IMG/VR virus record: IMGVR_UViG_3300012351_000007
Location: 21,699 to 85,698 of that record
Direction: 5' to 3' (one strand)
DNA: 64,000 bases
Origin: a virus
The notes below the pieces were generated by a model, which was not told where the DNA came from, made no database searches, and saw only the letters and a list, made by a program, of their open reading frames with translations. The position numbers and the translations under genes are program-made. Below are positions 1 to 9,239 of the stretch, piece by piece; the first letter of the stretch is position 1; each line of letters starts with the position of its first letter.

Positions 1-85
1 GACTGAACGACGAGACGGCCAGCGGCAACTCGTCCGAGATGACGCCGGTCAGGGCATCTGCGAACCAGTAGCGGTAGACAGCCAT
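1..85 (-). CDS. minor tail protein, N-terminal fragment
   Basis: Only the first 28 codons are inside the window; the gene runs off the left edge. The start ATG directly follows the TAG stop of the preceding gene, so the two are translationally adjacent. The visible residues (MAVYRYWFAD and onward) resemble the start of tail proteins found after the tape measure and distal tail genes of actinophages. The position at the 3' end of the tail operon supports a tail role; the exact function cannot be read from so short a piece. Confidence 0.6.
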   Translation of the reverse strand, partial: MAVYRYWFADALTGVISDELPLAVSSFS

Positions 86-415
86 CTATAGGTACGTGAC
101 ATGCGAGTCGGACCACTCGCCCGGCTGGTAGGTCACCAGCTGCGGCTGATTCGACGGCGACGCCGGCCTGCCGTACACGTAGGGCCGCTGAACCGCAACC
201 ACCCCACCGACGGGAACGGTCACCCTCTCACCGAACGGCGGGTTGAGCTGCTGCCACGAGACGGTCTGCCCGGTCGGATCCCACGTCGGCCGGGTGTTCC
301 AGCCCGTCGTGTCCATCGACGAGAACACGCCGTCGACATCGGCTTGGGTGGTGGTGGCGTCAACGGCCAACTTCGCCCACCGCGTCGGCTGGTACTGAAA
401 CTCCGCAACAGCCAC
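86..415 (-). CDS. small tail-region protein
   Basis: This 109-residue protein is not one I recognise. It has no Cys, signal peptide or membrane segment and looks like a small globular protein rich in Thr, Trp and Gln. It sits between the putative fibre-like protein and the next tail gene in the same operon, with its stop abutting the next start. A minor tail or baseplate-associated role is inferred from position only. Confidence 0.6.
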   Translation of the reverse strand: MAVAEFQYQPTRWAKLAVDATTTQADVDGVFSSMDTTGWNTRPTWDPTGQTVSWQQLNPPFGERVTVPVGGVVAVQRPYVYGRPASPSNQPQLVTYQPGEWSDSHVTYL

Positions 416-436
416 TGCGAGCCCCCCTCTTCGGTG

Positions 437-1546
437 TCAGGCAACTTGGCGGATGGTCAGCGTGGAGCCGCGCAGCGCCCACGAGGTGCCGCCCGCAACC
501 CCCTGCGCCGCCTGCAGCTTGAACGTCCCGGCGGTGCCGGCGGTTGAGACGACACCGGCGAAACGGGCCTGGGAGAAGTTGGACGGCCCGCTGCCGTAGG
601 CGCCGAGGCCGACCGTCGCCGCCCCGCCCTGCTGCCAGTTGTTGTAGACCGCCCCGGAGGCGTAGGCGAGCCCGTACTCGCCTACGTCGTTGCGGGAGCC
701 GGTCGGGGCAACTACCTGGGTGGCGAGACCTGCTGCGCTTGTGGCCAACACGCCCAGGTTGATCTCAAAGAGGTACTGGGAGTTGGCGTCCACGCCCGCG
801 GATAGGCCGGTCACGTCCCCTGGAGTGGTGGTGGTGAATCCCACGTCGGCGGCGACGGTCAGGGTGTGCGGGTTGCGCATCCACTTGTTGAGGCTGCCGG
901 TGCGGAACGTGTACGCCAGGGCGGTGTCGAGTTCCCAGCCGGGTTGGCCGTCCATCATCGACGACGGCCGAGCGGTGCTGACGAAGGGGAGCACCCCGCC
1001 GAGGGAGGCGCAGAAGGTCCGCTTGTCGGTGATGGTTCCCCCACCACCACCGCCGATGTTCGTCACCGTAGCCGGTACCGAAATTTGGGCAATGGTGAAG
1101 TACGACGCGTCGGTTGGCAGGGCCGGGGTTCCGGAACCGGCGGTGCCGGTGATGACGACCACGTTCCCGTCGCGCTGCCCCGACGTGTCCACGTTGGCGT
1201 CGCGGATCCGCACCACGATCAGGTCGGTGCGGGACAGGGTGGCGTGGGCCGCGGAGATGGTCAGGTTGGTCAGGGTGTCCAGCGCCCACGTGTAGGCGCC
1301 CTGCGTGGAGGAGATCGAACCCTGAGCAACGAAGACGCCCGTGTTGACCTTCACGGTCATGTTGGGGCTACTTTGCGCCTGCACCAACAGGTCAGTGCCG
1401 CTTCCCGACAGCCGCACCCCGGAGTAGACGCCGAGGGACGCGCCGGCCCCCGCGAAGTGCGGCAGGACCGTCGCCAACCGCAACTCCTGCCCGGAGTACG
1501 ACGGCAAGCCGGCCGCGTTATCTATCGCCCAAGGGTCAACGGCCAC
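437..1546 (-). CDS. minor tail or receptor-binding-like protein
   Basis: The 369-residue product is rich in Gly, Ser, Thr and Ala with long beta-type stretches and a glycine run around residues 165-170, the look of a phage tail-tip or fibre protein. A conserved-looking middle part (residues about 195-225, with a short segment on tail-end trimming) precedes a beta-rich C-terminal half typical of a head or binding domain. It is the second gene downstream of the distal tail protein, the usual place for tip and adsorption proteins of siphophages. The specific receptor role is inference. Confidence 0.65.
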   Translation of the reverse strand: MAVDPWAIDNAAGLPSYSGQELRLATVLPHFAGAGASLGVYSGVRLSGSGTDLLVQAQSSPNMTVKVNTGVFVAQGSISSTQGAYTWALDTLTNLTISAAHATLSRTDLIVVRIRDANVDTSGQRDGNVVVITGTAGSGTPALPTDASYFTIAQISVPATVTNIGGGGGGTITDKRTFCASLGGVLPFVSTARPSSMMDGQPGWELDTALAYTFRTGSLNKWMRNPHTLTVAADVGFTTTTPGDVTGLSAGVDANSQYLFEINLGVLATSAAGLATQVVAPTGSRNDVGEYGLAYASGAVYNNWQQGGAATVGLGAYGSGPSNFSQARFAGVVSTAGTAGTFKLQAAQGVAGGTSWALRGSTLTIRQVA

Positions 1547-1603
1547 GGGCCCTCCTCGGTGCTCGAAACGTCAAGGAGGGCTCAGACGGTCAGGGCTAGG
1601 GAG

Positions 1604-2494
1604 CTACAGCCACGCTGACCGGTAGCGGATCACCGCCGCTCCGGCACCACCGCCGGCCGTGTAGGCGATGTCGTTGCCGCCTGGGGCCAACTCCCACCAC
1701 GCCGCCGTTGAGGTCAGGGTGTTGGCTCGCGAAGCGGTGCCGTTGAGTAGCACCGTCCGGCGGTCGAAGTCGATGGCCAGGTAGTCACCCGACGCGATGG
1801 TGATCGTGAACGAGAGCGTTTTCATGGCCGTCACGTTGGCGATCTGCGGATCGACCAGAGGGCCGTTCAGGTACGCGATCGGCCGGGTGGCGACGGTGCC
1901 GGCGTTAGTCAGCGTCGCCGAGCTCGTCGACAGCCCAGATGTGGACAGGGTGAACGGCGCCGTCAACGGCACCTGCACCCCACCCGTGGCCCCGGTCGGC
2001 GGAAACAGGGTGACCACCGTCTCGGTGTCGGCGTAGCGGCGCGGATCCGGGCACTTGAGCTGGATCTGCCAGTCGAACGCCACCTCGGAAAGTCCGGACA
2101 CCTTCGTCGCCGCGTTCAGGCGCACGCCCGCGCGGCGTGTTGGTCGGCCCGGCTCCGTTACCTGCAGGGTGTACAGATGGGCGGGGTCGTAGCAGATCGA
2201 CGACACGATGTCCCGGGCGAGTAGTGCTGTGGTCTGGTCGAGGGCAATCGCGGACCCGGCGATGGTTATCATGCGGGTGCCCAGCCAGGTCGGCCCGTCG
2301 AACTGGCCGTGGTCCTGCGGTCGGTCCTGCCCGGTGAGTCGCACATCCGGGGAGCCGTTCCAGCCGTCGAGGGTGGACGCCCACCATTCGGTTCCCTGGC
2401 CGTCAACTGCGGGTACCGTCCAGTTGTCCAGGGTGATGTAGTACGGGGTGAGAGTGGCGTAGGAGACGGGCCGGTAAACGATCGGCAGGGTCAT
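1604..2494 (-). CDS. distal tail protein (Dit-like)
   Basis: The 296-residue protein lies directly after the tape measure gene, the standard place for the distal tail protein that forms the ring at the tail tip. The central part (about residues 60-150, with TWLGTRMITIAG and a CPDPRRYAD segment) is typical of siphophage tail proteins that build a Dit-type core, and the C-terminal half is beta-rich with a WWELAPGGND motif seen in this class. It ends in an RYRSAWL tail. The assignment rests on position plus these motifs. Confidence 0.75.
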   Translation of the reverse strand: MTLPIVYRPVSYATLTPYYITLDNWTVPAVDGQGTEWWASTLDGWNGSPDVRLTGQDRPQDHGQFDGPTWLGTRMITIAGSAIALDQTTALLARDIVSSICYDPAHLYTLQVTEPGRPTRRAGVRLNAATKVSGLSEVAFDWQIQLKCPDPRRYADTETVVTLFPPTGATGGVQVPLTAPFTLSTSGLSTSSATLTNAGTVATRPIAYLNGPLVDPQIANVTAMKTLSFTITIASGDYLAIDFDRRTVLLNGTASRANTLTSTAAWWELAPGGNDIAYTAGGGAGAAVIRYRSAWL

Positions 2495-2510
2495 CGCTCA
2501 CCCTCCGCCG

Positions 2511-5500
2511 CTAGTGGAACTGCCACGCCATCTCGTGACTGACCGCCGCCGCTATCTCCGCTGGGCTGTGATCGGGCTGCGGGTAGACGGGGATGGTGAT
2601 GTTCGGCCCGTCCGACCCGATCCGGCGGACCTGCTCGTCGGTGAGCACGAACTCGTTGCGGCCGGTGTCGTTGCGGGCGATCGTCAACCCGGGCGGCAGG
2701 ATGCCGCCCCCGTCGAAGTGGCCGACGTGGGCGAACGAGGAGACGGAGGTGACACCCCGACCGACAACGAACCCGTCACCGCCCCTGGACTCGAACGGCA
2801 GGCCCGCGAACACGCCCGCGGTGTGGCCCACCGAGCTGCCGCCCGGACCACGCTCGCCCGGGTTGGTCCAGCCAGCGGTGAAGATGCCGCCGAAGCCGCG
2901 CAGCGGGAAGTAGGGTGCCTCGTTCATGGTGGAGAACTGGTGTACGTACGGGGATTGACCATGCGCCAACCGCCATACAGCTGAGGTCGCACCGCTGCAG
3001 TCGTAGCCTCTTGGCCCCGCACTGGCCCAGATGTACGGCTTACCCGCCTGCGCCCGGATCCATGCCTGGATCCCGGCGATGTTGCCCGAGATGGGTCCGG
3101 TGAACGCTGGCCCGTAGAACACGGCCGCCCGCAGTTCGTCGGGGGTCGGCTTCCATAGGTTGGCAATGTTCACCGGGAACGGCCAAACGACAGGGCCGCC
3201 GCGCGCGAACGCGAGACCGCCGGACCCGTCGCCCGGGTAGCGGGTCTGCGGCGGCTTCAACATCCCGGCAAGCACCGCGTTGCGCAAGGCGGTGACCGCC
3301 GAATGCCCACCGGCCGCCTTCACCTCATCGGCGGTCCAGATGTGTTCGTCCAACGACAGCCGGTACCGCACGCCGGGGATCGGCCCGAGCGCCGGGATCG
3401 AATCGGAGGTGGTGGTGCCGGACCCGTAGACGGGTCCGCCTGTGGCGTGCCCGCCGACATCGGCCCGCCCGCCTGCGGTCGGGTTCTGCTCCCGCCAGAT
3501 CCTCGTGGCGGTGGGCACGTCGACACCTTGCCGTAGCGAGATCTGGGCGATCTCCAGGTTCTTCAACTGGTCCAGGGCACCCTGCACACCGGACACCTGA
3601 ACCTGGGTTGACACGTCGGTGGGTACCCGGCCGTAGGTGTCGATTAGGTGGTTGACCTGACCGGAGTCCAGGCCCAACTGCTTGGCCTGCTCCTTGATCG
3701 TCCTGATCTGGTTGTCGTGTTTGGCGGTGGCCTCTTCCACGGCGGTGCCGTTGCGGACCTGCGCGAAGTACTCGTCGTCGGCGGCCTTGAGTAGGTTCTT
3801 CACCGCGTCGTAGTTGTCCCGCGCCGACTGAGTGTTCAGGCCGATGTCGTGGGAGCCCTGCTGGACGGACTGGCTTAGCCGGTCCTGGGCGGCCTTGAAA
3901 TCCTCAGCGGCTTGGTCGGCGGAACGCATCGCACCGAACAGGGCGTCGTCGGCCTGCTTGAGCGCGTCGGCCTTTTGCGCGGCTGTCGATGTCCGGTCGG
4001 CGAGCACGTTGAGGGCGTTACCGAGGGCCGCCTGCGCGGCGGTCTGCTTGTACGCCGAGTCGGCCGCCTTGTCCTGCTGCCCGGCGAGGATGGCCTCCAC
4101 CTGGGCGTTGTCGTTGATCTGGCCGTAGGTGCTTTTCAACGCGTCGCGTAGTTGCCGTTCCCGGTTGAGCTGCTTGAGGCCAGCGTCGGACAGCGAGAAG
4201 TTGGAGAACTGCTCCTCGTCCTTCTTGATTTTCGCGTCGAGGGCGGCGGTCACCTCGTCCTGGGCGCCCTTCTCGCCCTTGAGTGCCCGCACCAGCGCGT
4301 CGCTGGTGATGCCGTAGTCGCCGGCCAGCCGGACTGCCCGGGAGAAGTCCTCATTCCCCTCGACGATTGACTTCACGGTGTCCTTGTTGGCGCCGCCGGC
4401 CGCATTGAGGGCGGTGTGCAGCGCGACCATGGCCCGGGTGAGTTCCTCGGTGCGTGCCCGCTGCGCGGCGAGGGCGGAACTGACGGCGGTGAACGCGATG
4501 AACGCGCCCGCCACGGCCAACCCGATGACGCCTCCGGTGCCGAGCCCCGACGCGAGTTGACTCAGCGCCCCACCGGCGCCCTGCGCCCCGCCCTTGATGC
4601 CTGCCAGGGCGGTGCCGAACGTGCCGAACGAACCGGAGGTGCCGGCCATCGCCGTACCGGCACCGGCGACCGACGCGTTGTAGATCCGCTGGGCGGCGGC
4701 CCAGATGGGCAGGAGGGTGACCTGGGCCGCTTGGATGGCCTGCCACGCCTTCATGGCCACCACAACACCGGAGATTGTCCCGACGAGGACGGTCAGCACC
4801 GGGATCGGCAGGACGTTGATGACATCGGCGAGCAGCCGGATCGTGGTGATGACGACCCCGCCGACCGGCTGCGCGGCCTCGGCGATTCGCCCGACGGCCA
4901 CCACCAGTTGGCCGAGGACGGCTATCACGATGGGGGTTTCGGTGCGGATGTAGCCGAGCAGGTTCTGGAAGCCGGTGTTGTGTTCCAGGCTGGTGCCCCA
5001 GTAGGCGAACCGTTCCGATAGGTACAGCAGGCCCTGGCCGAAGTTCTGCCCGATGGGTAGGACCGCCCGGACCAGCCCGGAAACCCCGACAGCGGCGTTG
5101 GCGGCGGCAGGCGCGAATATGATCAGCGCCGTGTTGGCCTCCCCCGCCATGAAGTGGAAGAACGACTGCCAGTAGGGGGCGGCGAGTGCCCTTCCCGCCT
5201 CGGCGGCAAGGTTGCCCATGGTGCGGGAAAGGGTGCCGACATCGCCGATGATCTGGGGCATGACCGGCAGCAGCGCCGAAATGCCGGTCTGCAACCCGGG
5301 CAGGAACCCGGCCTGCGCGGCGGCGGTCAGGTCCAGCCACACCGGCTTCAGCGAGTACAGGAAGGTGGCGAACGCCTGACCCTCCGGGGACAGAGCGGCC
5401 ATCTTCTGCCGCAGCGTGTCCATCGCCGACGACCCGGCGGTGCCGGCGGCGACGGTGGCCTGCTGCAGCGACCGTTGCGCCGACACCACACCCTGCGACG

Positions 5501-6863
5501 CCTGCGCGATGGCGAAAGCGTTCTGCCGAGCCGTGTTGCCTTCGGCGATGCGGGCATCCGACAGCGCCTGGGTGGCCTTACGCACCTGATCCTGCGACTG
5601 GGTGACCCGATCCTGGGCGGCCACCACCTGCTGGGAGCCGTTGACGCCCTGGCGCTGCGCGGTGGCCAGATCCTGCTGGGCCCGCTGCTGCCGGATACCC
5701 AGGTCGGTGATCTGCTGCTTGGCCTGGTCGTACTGGAGTTGCGCTTCCTGCCGGGCCAGCTGCGACGACGCCGGGTTCGCCCGGACCGCCTGCAGGTTCA
5801 GTTCGGCCTTCGTCAGGTCGATCTGCGCCTGCCGCTGCGACAGGGTCCCGTCGGCGACCTGGGTGGCGAGGTCTTCCATCGCCCGGCGGGCCGACTCCCG
5901 GGCCCGGGTCAGGTCCTGCTCGGCGAGCAACGCGGCATGTTCGGCCTGGGTCAGGGACTGCTGCGCGGTGGTGACCGCCTCCGCAGCGCGACGCTGCGAG
6001 TCGGCGGCGTTGGCGCGGGTGTTGGCCAGGGACCGTTCAGCGGATGCGACCGCATCCTGCGCGGAGGCGACCTGCACCTGCCGGGACGCCAGTTGCACGG
6101 CGTCCTTGGCGGCGGCCTGGTCGGCGGTACCCATCGCCTTGACCGCATCGCCGATGCCGTGGGTGGCGAGCAGCACCACACCGAGGCCGGCGACGGCGCC
6201 CAACGCCCCGGCACCGATCCCGGCCACGGCGGCGGCGCAGGCGGCGGCGACGGGGATGATGCCCGGCCCGAGGGCCAGCCCGGCGGCGAGGAGCGCACCC
6301 ATGCCGCCCGACGAGCGGTCCGCCGCGCCCTTCACCGACTCGACTTCGGCGGCAGCCGAAGCGGCGTTGGTGTCGATGTGGACGTTCGGGTTCAGTCGCC
6401 CGATCTCGTGGACCTTCTCGATGAACAGGTCCAGTTCGGCGGTGGCTCGGGCGGTGTCGGCGGTTATCTGCGCCGAGGATGTGCCGGTGGACAGGCGGTC
6501 CAGTTCGGTCCGCAGTCCGGCGAGTTTGCGGTCCGCCTCGGACGTGTCGGCGCCGATCTTCGCGTTGGGTAGCGACTTGAGGGCGGCCTCGACGCGGCGG
6601 CGGAACGTGTCGGCGAAGGATCCGCCGGCCTGCTCCCCCGCCCTAGCGGCTTTGCCGGTGGCGTCGCGGGCGCCCTTGGCCACCCCGTCGCCGACTCCGG
6701 ATGCGATCCGGTCGGCCATCGCCTTGGCGATGATGGCACCGAGGTCGCTGCCGACCTTCGCGGCCTGCCCGGAGGTCTGCGCCTGGAATTTCGCGAAGAA
6801 GCCCTCACTTGAGGGCAATACATCGACGTATACCGATCCGGTGGAGGCGCCTTCGCTGGGCAT
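2511..6863 (-). CDS. tape measure protein with NlpC/P60-like domain
   Basis: At 1450 residues this is the largest gene, and it follows the tail chaperones as tape measures do. The N-terminal 180 residues include a region of Asp/Ala-rich heptads; residues about 190-235 are a hydrophobic Ala/Gly stretch; about 250-480 is a long Gln/Ala-rich coiled coil; further hydrophobic segments lie around 590-780. Near the C-terminus a peptidoglycan hydrolase-like NlpC/P60 domain has Cys1289 in a YDCSGA motif and a candidate catalytic His1347 in VGHTAG. Such domains open the cell wall during DNA injection. Using about 0.15 nm per residue the tail would be near 200 nm (inference). Confidence 0.92.
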   Translation of the reverse strand: MPSEGASTGSVYVDVLPSSEGFFAKFQAQTSGQAAKVGSDLGAIIAKAMADRIASGVGDGVAKGARDATGKAARAGEQAGGSFADTFRRRVEAALKSLPNAKIGADTSEADRKLAGLRTELDRLSTGTSSAQITADTARATAELDLFIEKVHEIGRLNPNVHIDTNAASAAAEVESVKGAADRSSGGMGALLAAGLALGPGIIPVAAACAAAVAGIGAGALGAVAGLGVVLLATHGIGDAVKAMGTADQAAAKDAVQLASRQVQVASAQDAVASAERSLANTRANAADSQRRAAEAVTTAQQSLTQAEHAALLAEQDLTRARESARRAMEDLATQVADGTLSQRQAQIDLTKAELNLQAVRANPASSQLARQEAQLQYDQAKQQITDLGIRQQRAQQDLATAQRQGVNGSQQVVAAQDRVTQSQDQVRKATQALSDARIAEGNTARQNAFAIAQASQGVVSAQRSLQQATVAAGTAGSSAMDTLRQKMAALSPEGQAFATFLYSLKPVWLDLTAAAQAGFLPGLQTGISALLPVMPQIIGDVGTLSRTMGNLAAEAGRALAAPYWQSFFHFMAGEANTALIIFAPAAANAAVGVSGLVRAVLPIGQNFGQGLLYLSERFAYWGTSLEHNTGFQNLLGYIRTETPIVIAVLGQLVVAVGRIAEAAQPVGGVVITTIRLLADVINVLPIPVLTVLVGTISGVVVAMKAWQAIQAAQVTLLPIWAAAQRIYNASVAGAGTAMAGTSGSFGTFGTALAGIKGGAQGAGGALSQLASGLGTGGVIGLAVAGAFIAFTAVSSALAAQRARTEELTRAMVALHTALNAAGGANKDTVKSIVEGNEDFSRAVRLAGDYGITSDALVRALKGEKGAQDEVTAALDAKIKKDEEQFSNFSLSDAGLKQLNRERQLRDALKSTYGQINDNAQVEAILAGQQDKAADSAYKQTAAQAALGNALNVLADRTSTAAQKADALKQADDALFGAMRSADQAAEDFKAAQDRLSQSVQQGSHDIGLNTQSARDNYDAVKNLLKAADDEYFAQVRNGTAVEEATAKHDNQIRTIKEQAKQLGLDSGQVNHLIDTYGRVPTDVSTQVQVSGVQGALDQLKNLEIAQISLRQGVDVPTATRIWREQNPTAGGRADVGGHATGGPVYGSGTTTSDSIPALGPIPGVRYRLSLDEHIWTADEVKAAGGHSAVTALRNAVLAGMLKPPQTRYPGDGSGGLAFARGGPVVWPFPVNIANLWKPTPDELRAAVFYGPAFTGPISGNIAGIQAWIRAQAGKPYIWASAGPRGYDCSGATSAVWRLAHGQSPYVHQFSTMNEAPYFPLRGFGGIFTAGWTNPGERGPGGSSVGHTAGVFAGLPFESRGGDGFVVGRGVTSVSSFAHVGHFDGGGILPPGLTIARNDTGRNEFVLTDEQVRRIGSDGPNITIPVYPQPDHSPAEIAAAVSHEMAWQFH

Positions 6864-6866
6864 GAC

Positions 6867-7352
6867 TCACCCCGCCTCGGTGCCGTCCCCCAACGAGTAG
6901 CCGTGCAGTTCGGCGTGCTCGCGGCGGATTCGCGCCAGATAGGCGTGACCCTCCGGGGACAGCGCCCGCCGTCGCCGAGCCGGCAGGCCCGGCCGCGGCC
7001 ACGGCGCCGGTGGGTCCTTCAGTCGCATCCCCGACGCGACCACACCCAGCAGGTCGATGACCCGGGCAAGCAGCAGATCCGAATGCGACCAGCGGCCGTG
7101 CCCCTCCTGTGGCAGCCGGGCAATCTTCGCCAACTGCTCGTCGGGGATCTCGTCACGCTGCGCCGTCTTCGTCGCCGACTCACCCGGCAGGGCGTAGTCG
7201 ATGAGCACCTTCAACCGCCGATACGTCAGCCGCGCCGCGCCGCCGCCGGGGCGCCACAGGTCCCGCAGGTCGATGCCGCAGTAGCGTTGCAAGTCCGCTT
7301 CGACTTCGGCCACGTGGCTGGCGAGGACCGCCGTGACCGCGGCTATTCCCCC
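6867..7352 (-). CDS. tail assembly chaperone GT extension (frameshift product)
   Basis: This reading frame has no convincing start of its own and overlaps the end of the G gene in the -1 frame, beginning at the slippery site at 7346-7352. Translation after the shift gives about 160 residues fused to the first tail chaperone, as in lambda gpG-gpGT. The region contains a Trp/Arg-rich middle (DLRDLWRPGGG) and a proline-rich C-terminal linker. It lies directly before the tape measure, which the GT fusion is known to bind in siphophages. Confidence 0.8.
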   Translation of the reverse strand, partial: GGIAAVTAVLASHVAEVEADLQRYCGIDLRDLWRPGGGAARLTYRRLKVLIDYALPGESATKTAQRDEIPDEQLAKIARLPQEGHGRWSHSDLLLARVIDLLGVVASGMRLKDPPAPWPRPGLPARRRRALSPEGHAYLARIRREHAELHGYSLGDGTEAG

Positions 7353-7717
7353 AGCGACTGCCCGACGGTGTTGGCCCAGGCGGTGAAGAACGCCCGCTGC
7401 TCCTTCAGGGTCGGGTTCAACTGCATCCACCGCATCGCATCAGCCGGCGACAGAGTCTGCTGCGCCCACGTCAGGTCGTCCTCGCGGTTGATGGCATGCC
7501 GGGCAATCGAGGTCCACTCCTCAACGGGCGGTACCCGCATGTCGTGAAAGCCGAGCCGGGTCGTGAGAGTGACCAGGATGGCCCCGTTCTCGTCGACCAG
7601 CCGTTCGGCGCGGGTCTCTGCCTCGGCCGCGTCCAGCGGGGTGACCGCCGCCGCGTTGCGCTTGGATGCCAGGTCGGCTGGTGGCTGCTCGGCGCGCGCC
7701 CTGCGTGGTGCTGCCAT
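7343..7717 (-). CDS. tail assembly chaperone G
   Basis: The 124-residue protein lies between the major tail protein and the tape measure, the conserved site of the tail assembly chaperones. It starts with a basic, Ala-rich segment and has a central alpha-helical domain with DLTWAQQTLSPADAM. Its stop codon immediately follows a GGGGGAA heptamer, so a fraction of ribosomes would shift to the downstream frame and make the longer GT form. The stop/start overlap with the upstream tail protein gene suggests coupled translation. Confidence 0.85.
   Translation of the reverse strand: MAAPRRARAEQPPADLASKRNAAAVTPLDAAEAETRAERLVDENGAILVTLTTRLGFHDMRVPPVEEWTSIARHAINREDDLTWAQQTLSPADAMRWMQLNPTLKEQRAFFTAWANTVGQSLGE
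7346..7352 (-). promoter_or_regulatory. -1 ribosomal slippery site for tail chaperone
   Basis: On the minus strand the heptamer is GGGGGAA, read in the zero frame as G GGG GAA followed by the TAG stop. A -1 slip changes the reading to GGG GGA ATA and opens the downstream frame to 6867. Heptamers of this type just before the stop of the first chaperone gene are well known in long-tailed phages. Confidence 0.75.
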
Positions 7718-8295
7718 CAGCCCAGCGCCGGAACGATGTCGTATGCCTGCACCGCGACACCGCTGGAGTTCGGGTAGGCGGTGAACGTGACCCCGTACAT
7801 GGCGGCGTCGGTGGTGGCGTACTTGATGTCCTTGCGGTCGGTGACCTCAAGTTGCGGGCAGTAGATTCGGTGGTGTGTGGTGCCGTCGATGATGTCGAAC
7901 ACCCCGGCCACCAACTGGCGGGTGTAGATGCCGAAGGTGTAGGAGAACGCGCCGGTACCCACGCCAGCGGTGAGGGTGTTGAACGCGATGCCGTAATACA
8001 GCTCCATAACGCGGAGATTCTTTTCGAGGAAGGTAATGTCGAACGTCACCGACGCATCGGTGATGATCTTCCGCTGGATCTGCAGCGACCCGTACGCCTT
8101 CACGTCCTTGCTCGACGTGTTCAGCTTCTCGGTGAGTCCGTCCTCCGAGACAAGGCCAGCGTTCTTCCATGCGGCCGCGAGCGCTGTCGTCGCGTCGGTA
8201 GGCGCGGTGGAGCCGGTGATGCCGAACCACGACAGTCCAGTGCCGTCGGCACCAGCGCCACTAGTGCCGACAAGAATGTTCCTGTTGTCTCCCAC
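7717..8295 (-). CDS. major tail protein
   Basis: The 192-residue protein has the sequence character of siphophage tail tube subunits: a short N-terminal arm, a segment EDGLTEKLN-SKDVKAYGS, a central QIQRKIITDASVTFDITFLE strand set and a C-terminal half ending in YPNSSGVAVQ. It is placed directly before the tail chaperones. The start is a GTG at 8295 preceded by an AAAGG ribosome binding site. It assembles the hexameric rings of the tail tube. Confidence 0.9.
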   Translation of the reverse strand: MGDNRNILVGTSGAGADGTGLSWFGITGSTAPTDATTALAAAWKNAGLVSEDGLTEKLNTSSKDVKAYGSLQIQRKIITDASVTFDITFLEKNLRVMELYYGIAFNTLTAGVGTGAFSYTFGIYTRQLVAGVFDIIDGTTHHRIYCPQLEVTDRKDIKYATTDAAMYGVTFTAYPNSSGVAVQAYDIVPALG

Positions 8296-8321
8296 GGCCC
8301 TTTAGTCCTTTCTCGGGCATG

Positions 8322-8340
8322 AAAAAGGCCCCGGCCGTGG
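8322..8340 (-). terminator. terminator-like hairpin before major tail gene
   Basis: On the minus strand the sequence reads GGCC-GG-GGCC followed by five T residues, a short intrinsic terminator form. It lies just upstream of the major tail protein start, so it could also act as an attenuator lowering or separating transcription between connector and tail genes. Confidence 0.5.
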
Positions 8341-8376
8341 CGGCTCAGGGCAGATGGCTCGGGTGGGTGGTGTCGG

Positions 8377-8451
8377 TTAGCCGATGCCGAGGGCGGCGTT
8401 AACGGCGGCGCAGACGTGCACAGCGACGTTGAGTACCAGGTTCAGCAGCAT
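8377..8451 (-). CDS. 24-residue hydrophobic peptide
   Basis: A short frame encodes a 24-residue, almost wholly hydrophobic peptide (starting MLLNLVLNVAV). It has a good ribosome binding site, AAGGAACCCC ahead of the ATG, and is followed by a terminator-like hairpin. It lies in an otherwise empty gap between two structural genes. I do not recognise it; it might be a real micropeptide or a leader peptide controlling the downstream hairpin. Confidence 0.4.
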   Translation of the reverse strand: MLLNLVLNVAVHVCAAVNAALGIG

Positions 8452-8477
8452 GGGGTTCCTTCCGGTTCGGTTGGTTG

Positions 8478-8735
8478 TTACTCGGCAGCGGGCACTTCCA
8501 CGGCGCCCGCGTCGTCGGGCAGCGGCACATCCACGTAGCGCACCGCGGCGGCCGGCTCGTCGAGTTCCCGGGTGGCCTCCCAGTCGGCGCGTTCCTCGTC
8601 CGTGGGCTGCCGGGCTTCCCCGGTGCCGAGCATCACCCGGCCCAGCTCGTCGGGCACCTCCTCCAGATTCCCGATGCGGGTCAGGTCGGGGCCGAGTTTC
8701 GCGGCGTCCGGGACGTAGACGATGTGGACGAGCAT
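8478..8735 (-). CDS. small acidic protein, head-tail region
   Basis: The 85-residue protein is acidic with a MLVHIVYVPDAAK start and a Glu/Asp-rich second half. It is not recognised. It lies between the HK97 gp10-like gene and the major tail gene, where small completion or tail proteins are common. Confidence 0.6.
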   Translation of the reverse strand: MLVHIVYVPDAAKLGPDLTRIGNLEEVPDELGRVMLGTGEARQPTDEERADWEATRELDEPAAAVRYVDVPLPDDAGAVEVPAAE

Positions 8736-8763
8736 TCGCCCGGACTCCTTCGCTTCGGTGGGG

Positions 8764-9081
8764 TTAGATCTTCATGCTGTCGATGGCACGGCCAAGGATG
8801 CGGCGCCTGACGATGTACCGTGTGCCTCTTTCAAGGGCCAGGGGATATGGAAATCCGGTCTGCGGATTCCTGGCCGTGTTCGCCAGCCTCGCCCGCGCCT
8901 TCCCATCGACCACGCCGCCCGTGACAACCCAGGAGGCTTTCATCCGGCCGGTGTCCACCGGGGTGATCGCCTCGGCCCGTTCCTTGCCCTTCTCGGCGAC
9001 CTTCCGCAGCGCCTCGACCAACCACGGCGCGCGGAGCATCTCGGCTATCCCGGCGGGGGACTCTTGGTAGGAGACGGCCAT
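8764..9081 (-). CDS. HK97 gp10-like tail completion protein
   Basis: The 105-residue protein has the AITPVDTGRMKASW motif and an RRRILGRAI C-terminus characteristic of the HK97 gp10 family of head-tail joining or tail completion proteins. The ATG at 9081 is chosen because it precedes the conserved region closely and an upstream in-frame ATG would overlap the neighbour more. It lies in the usual order connector, gp10-like, tail terminator, major tail protein. Confidence 0.8.
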   Translation of the reverse strand: MAVSYQESPAGIAEMLRAPWLVEALRKVAEKGKERAEAITPVDTGRMKASWVVTGGVVDGKARARLANTARNPQTGFPYPLALERGTRYIVRRRILGRAIDSMKI

Positions 9082-9230
9082 ACCGCTGATCCCTCCTCCC
9101 ACAGCAATCCGGCGCAGTCGGCGACGAAGCAGTCGTGCTTGTTGGTGCTGCGGTGTGGCCGTTCACCTTCGGTGAGTGCGTGCCATGCGACCCAGACATC
9201 GGCCGCGGCAAGACGCTGTTCGGCCTCCAC
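9045..9230 (-). CDS. small hypothetical protein
   Basis: A GTG-started frame of 61 residues fills the space between the tail terminator and gp10-like genes, with a GGGGGCG ribosome binding stretch upstream. It contains a HDCFVADCAG segment with two Cys and overlaps the downstream gene by 37 bases. It is not recognised; gap filling and the fit of its start make it plausible. Confidence 0.5.
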   Translation of the reverse strand: MEAEQRLAAADVWVAWHALTEGERPHRSTNKHDCFVADCAGLLWEEGSAVWPSPTKSPPPG

Positions 9231-9239
9231 CGCGCCCCC

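Noticed and set aside
101-547. Long plus-strand frames opposite the tail genes at the left end
   Set aside because: They mirror real minus-strand genes, are very Arg/Gly/Pro-rich and have no ribosome binding sites.
5154-6900. Plus-strand frames of 430-470 codons opposite the tape measure gene
   Set aside because: They are antisense to the coiled-coil region and show no domain or sensible start.
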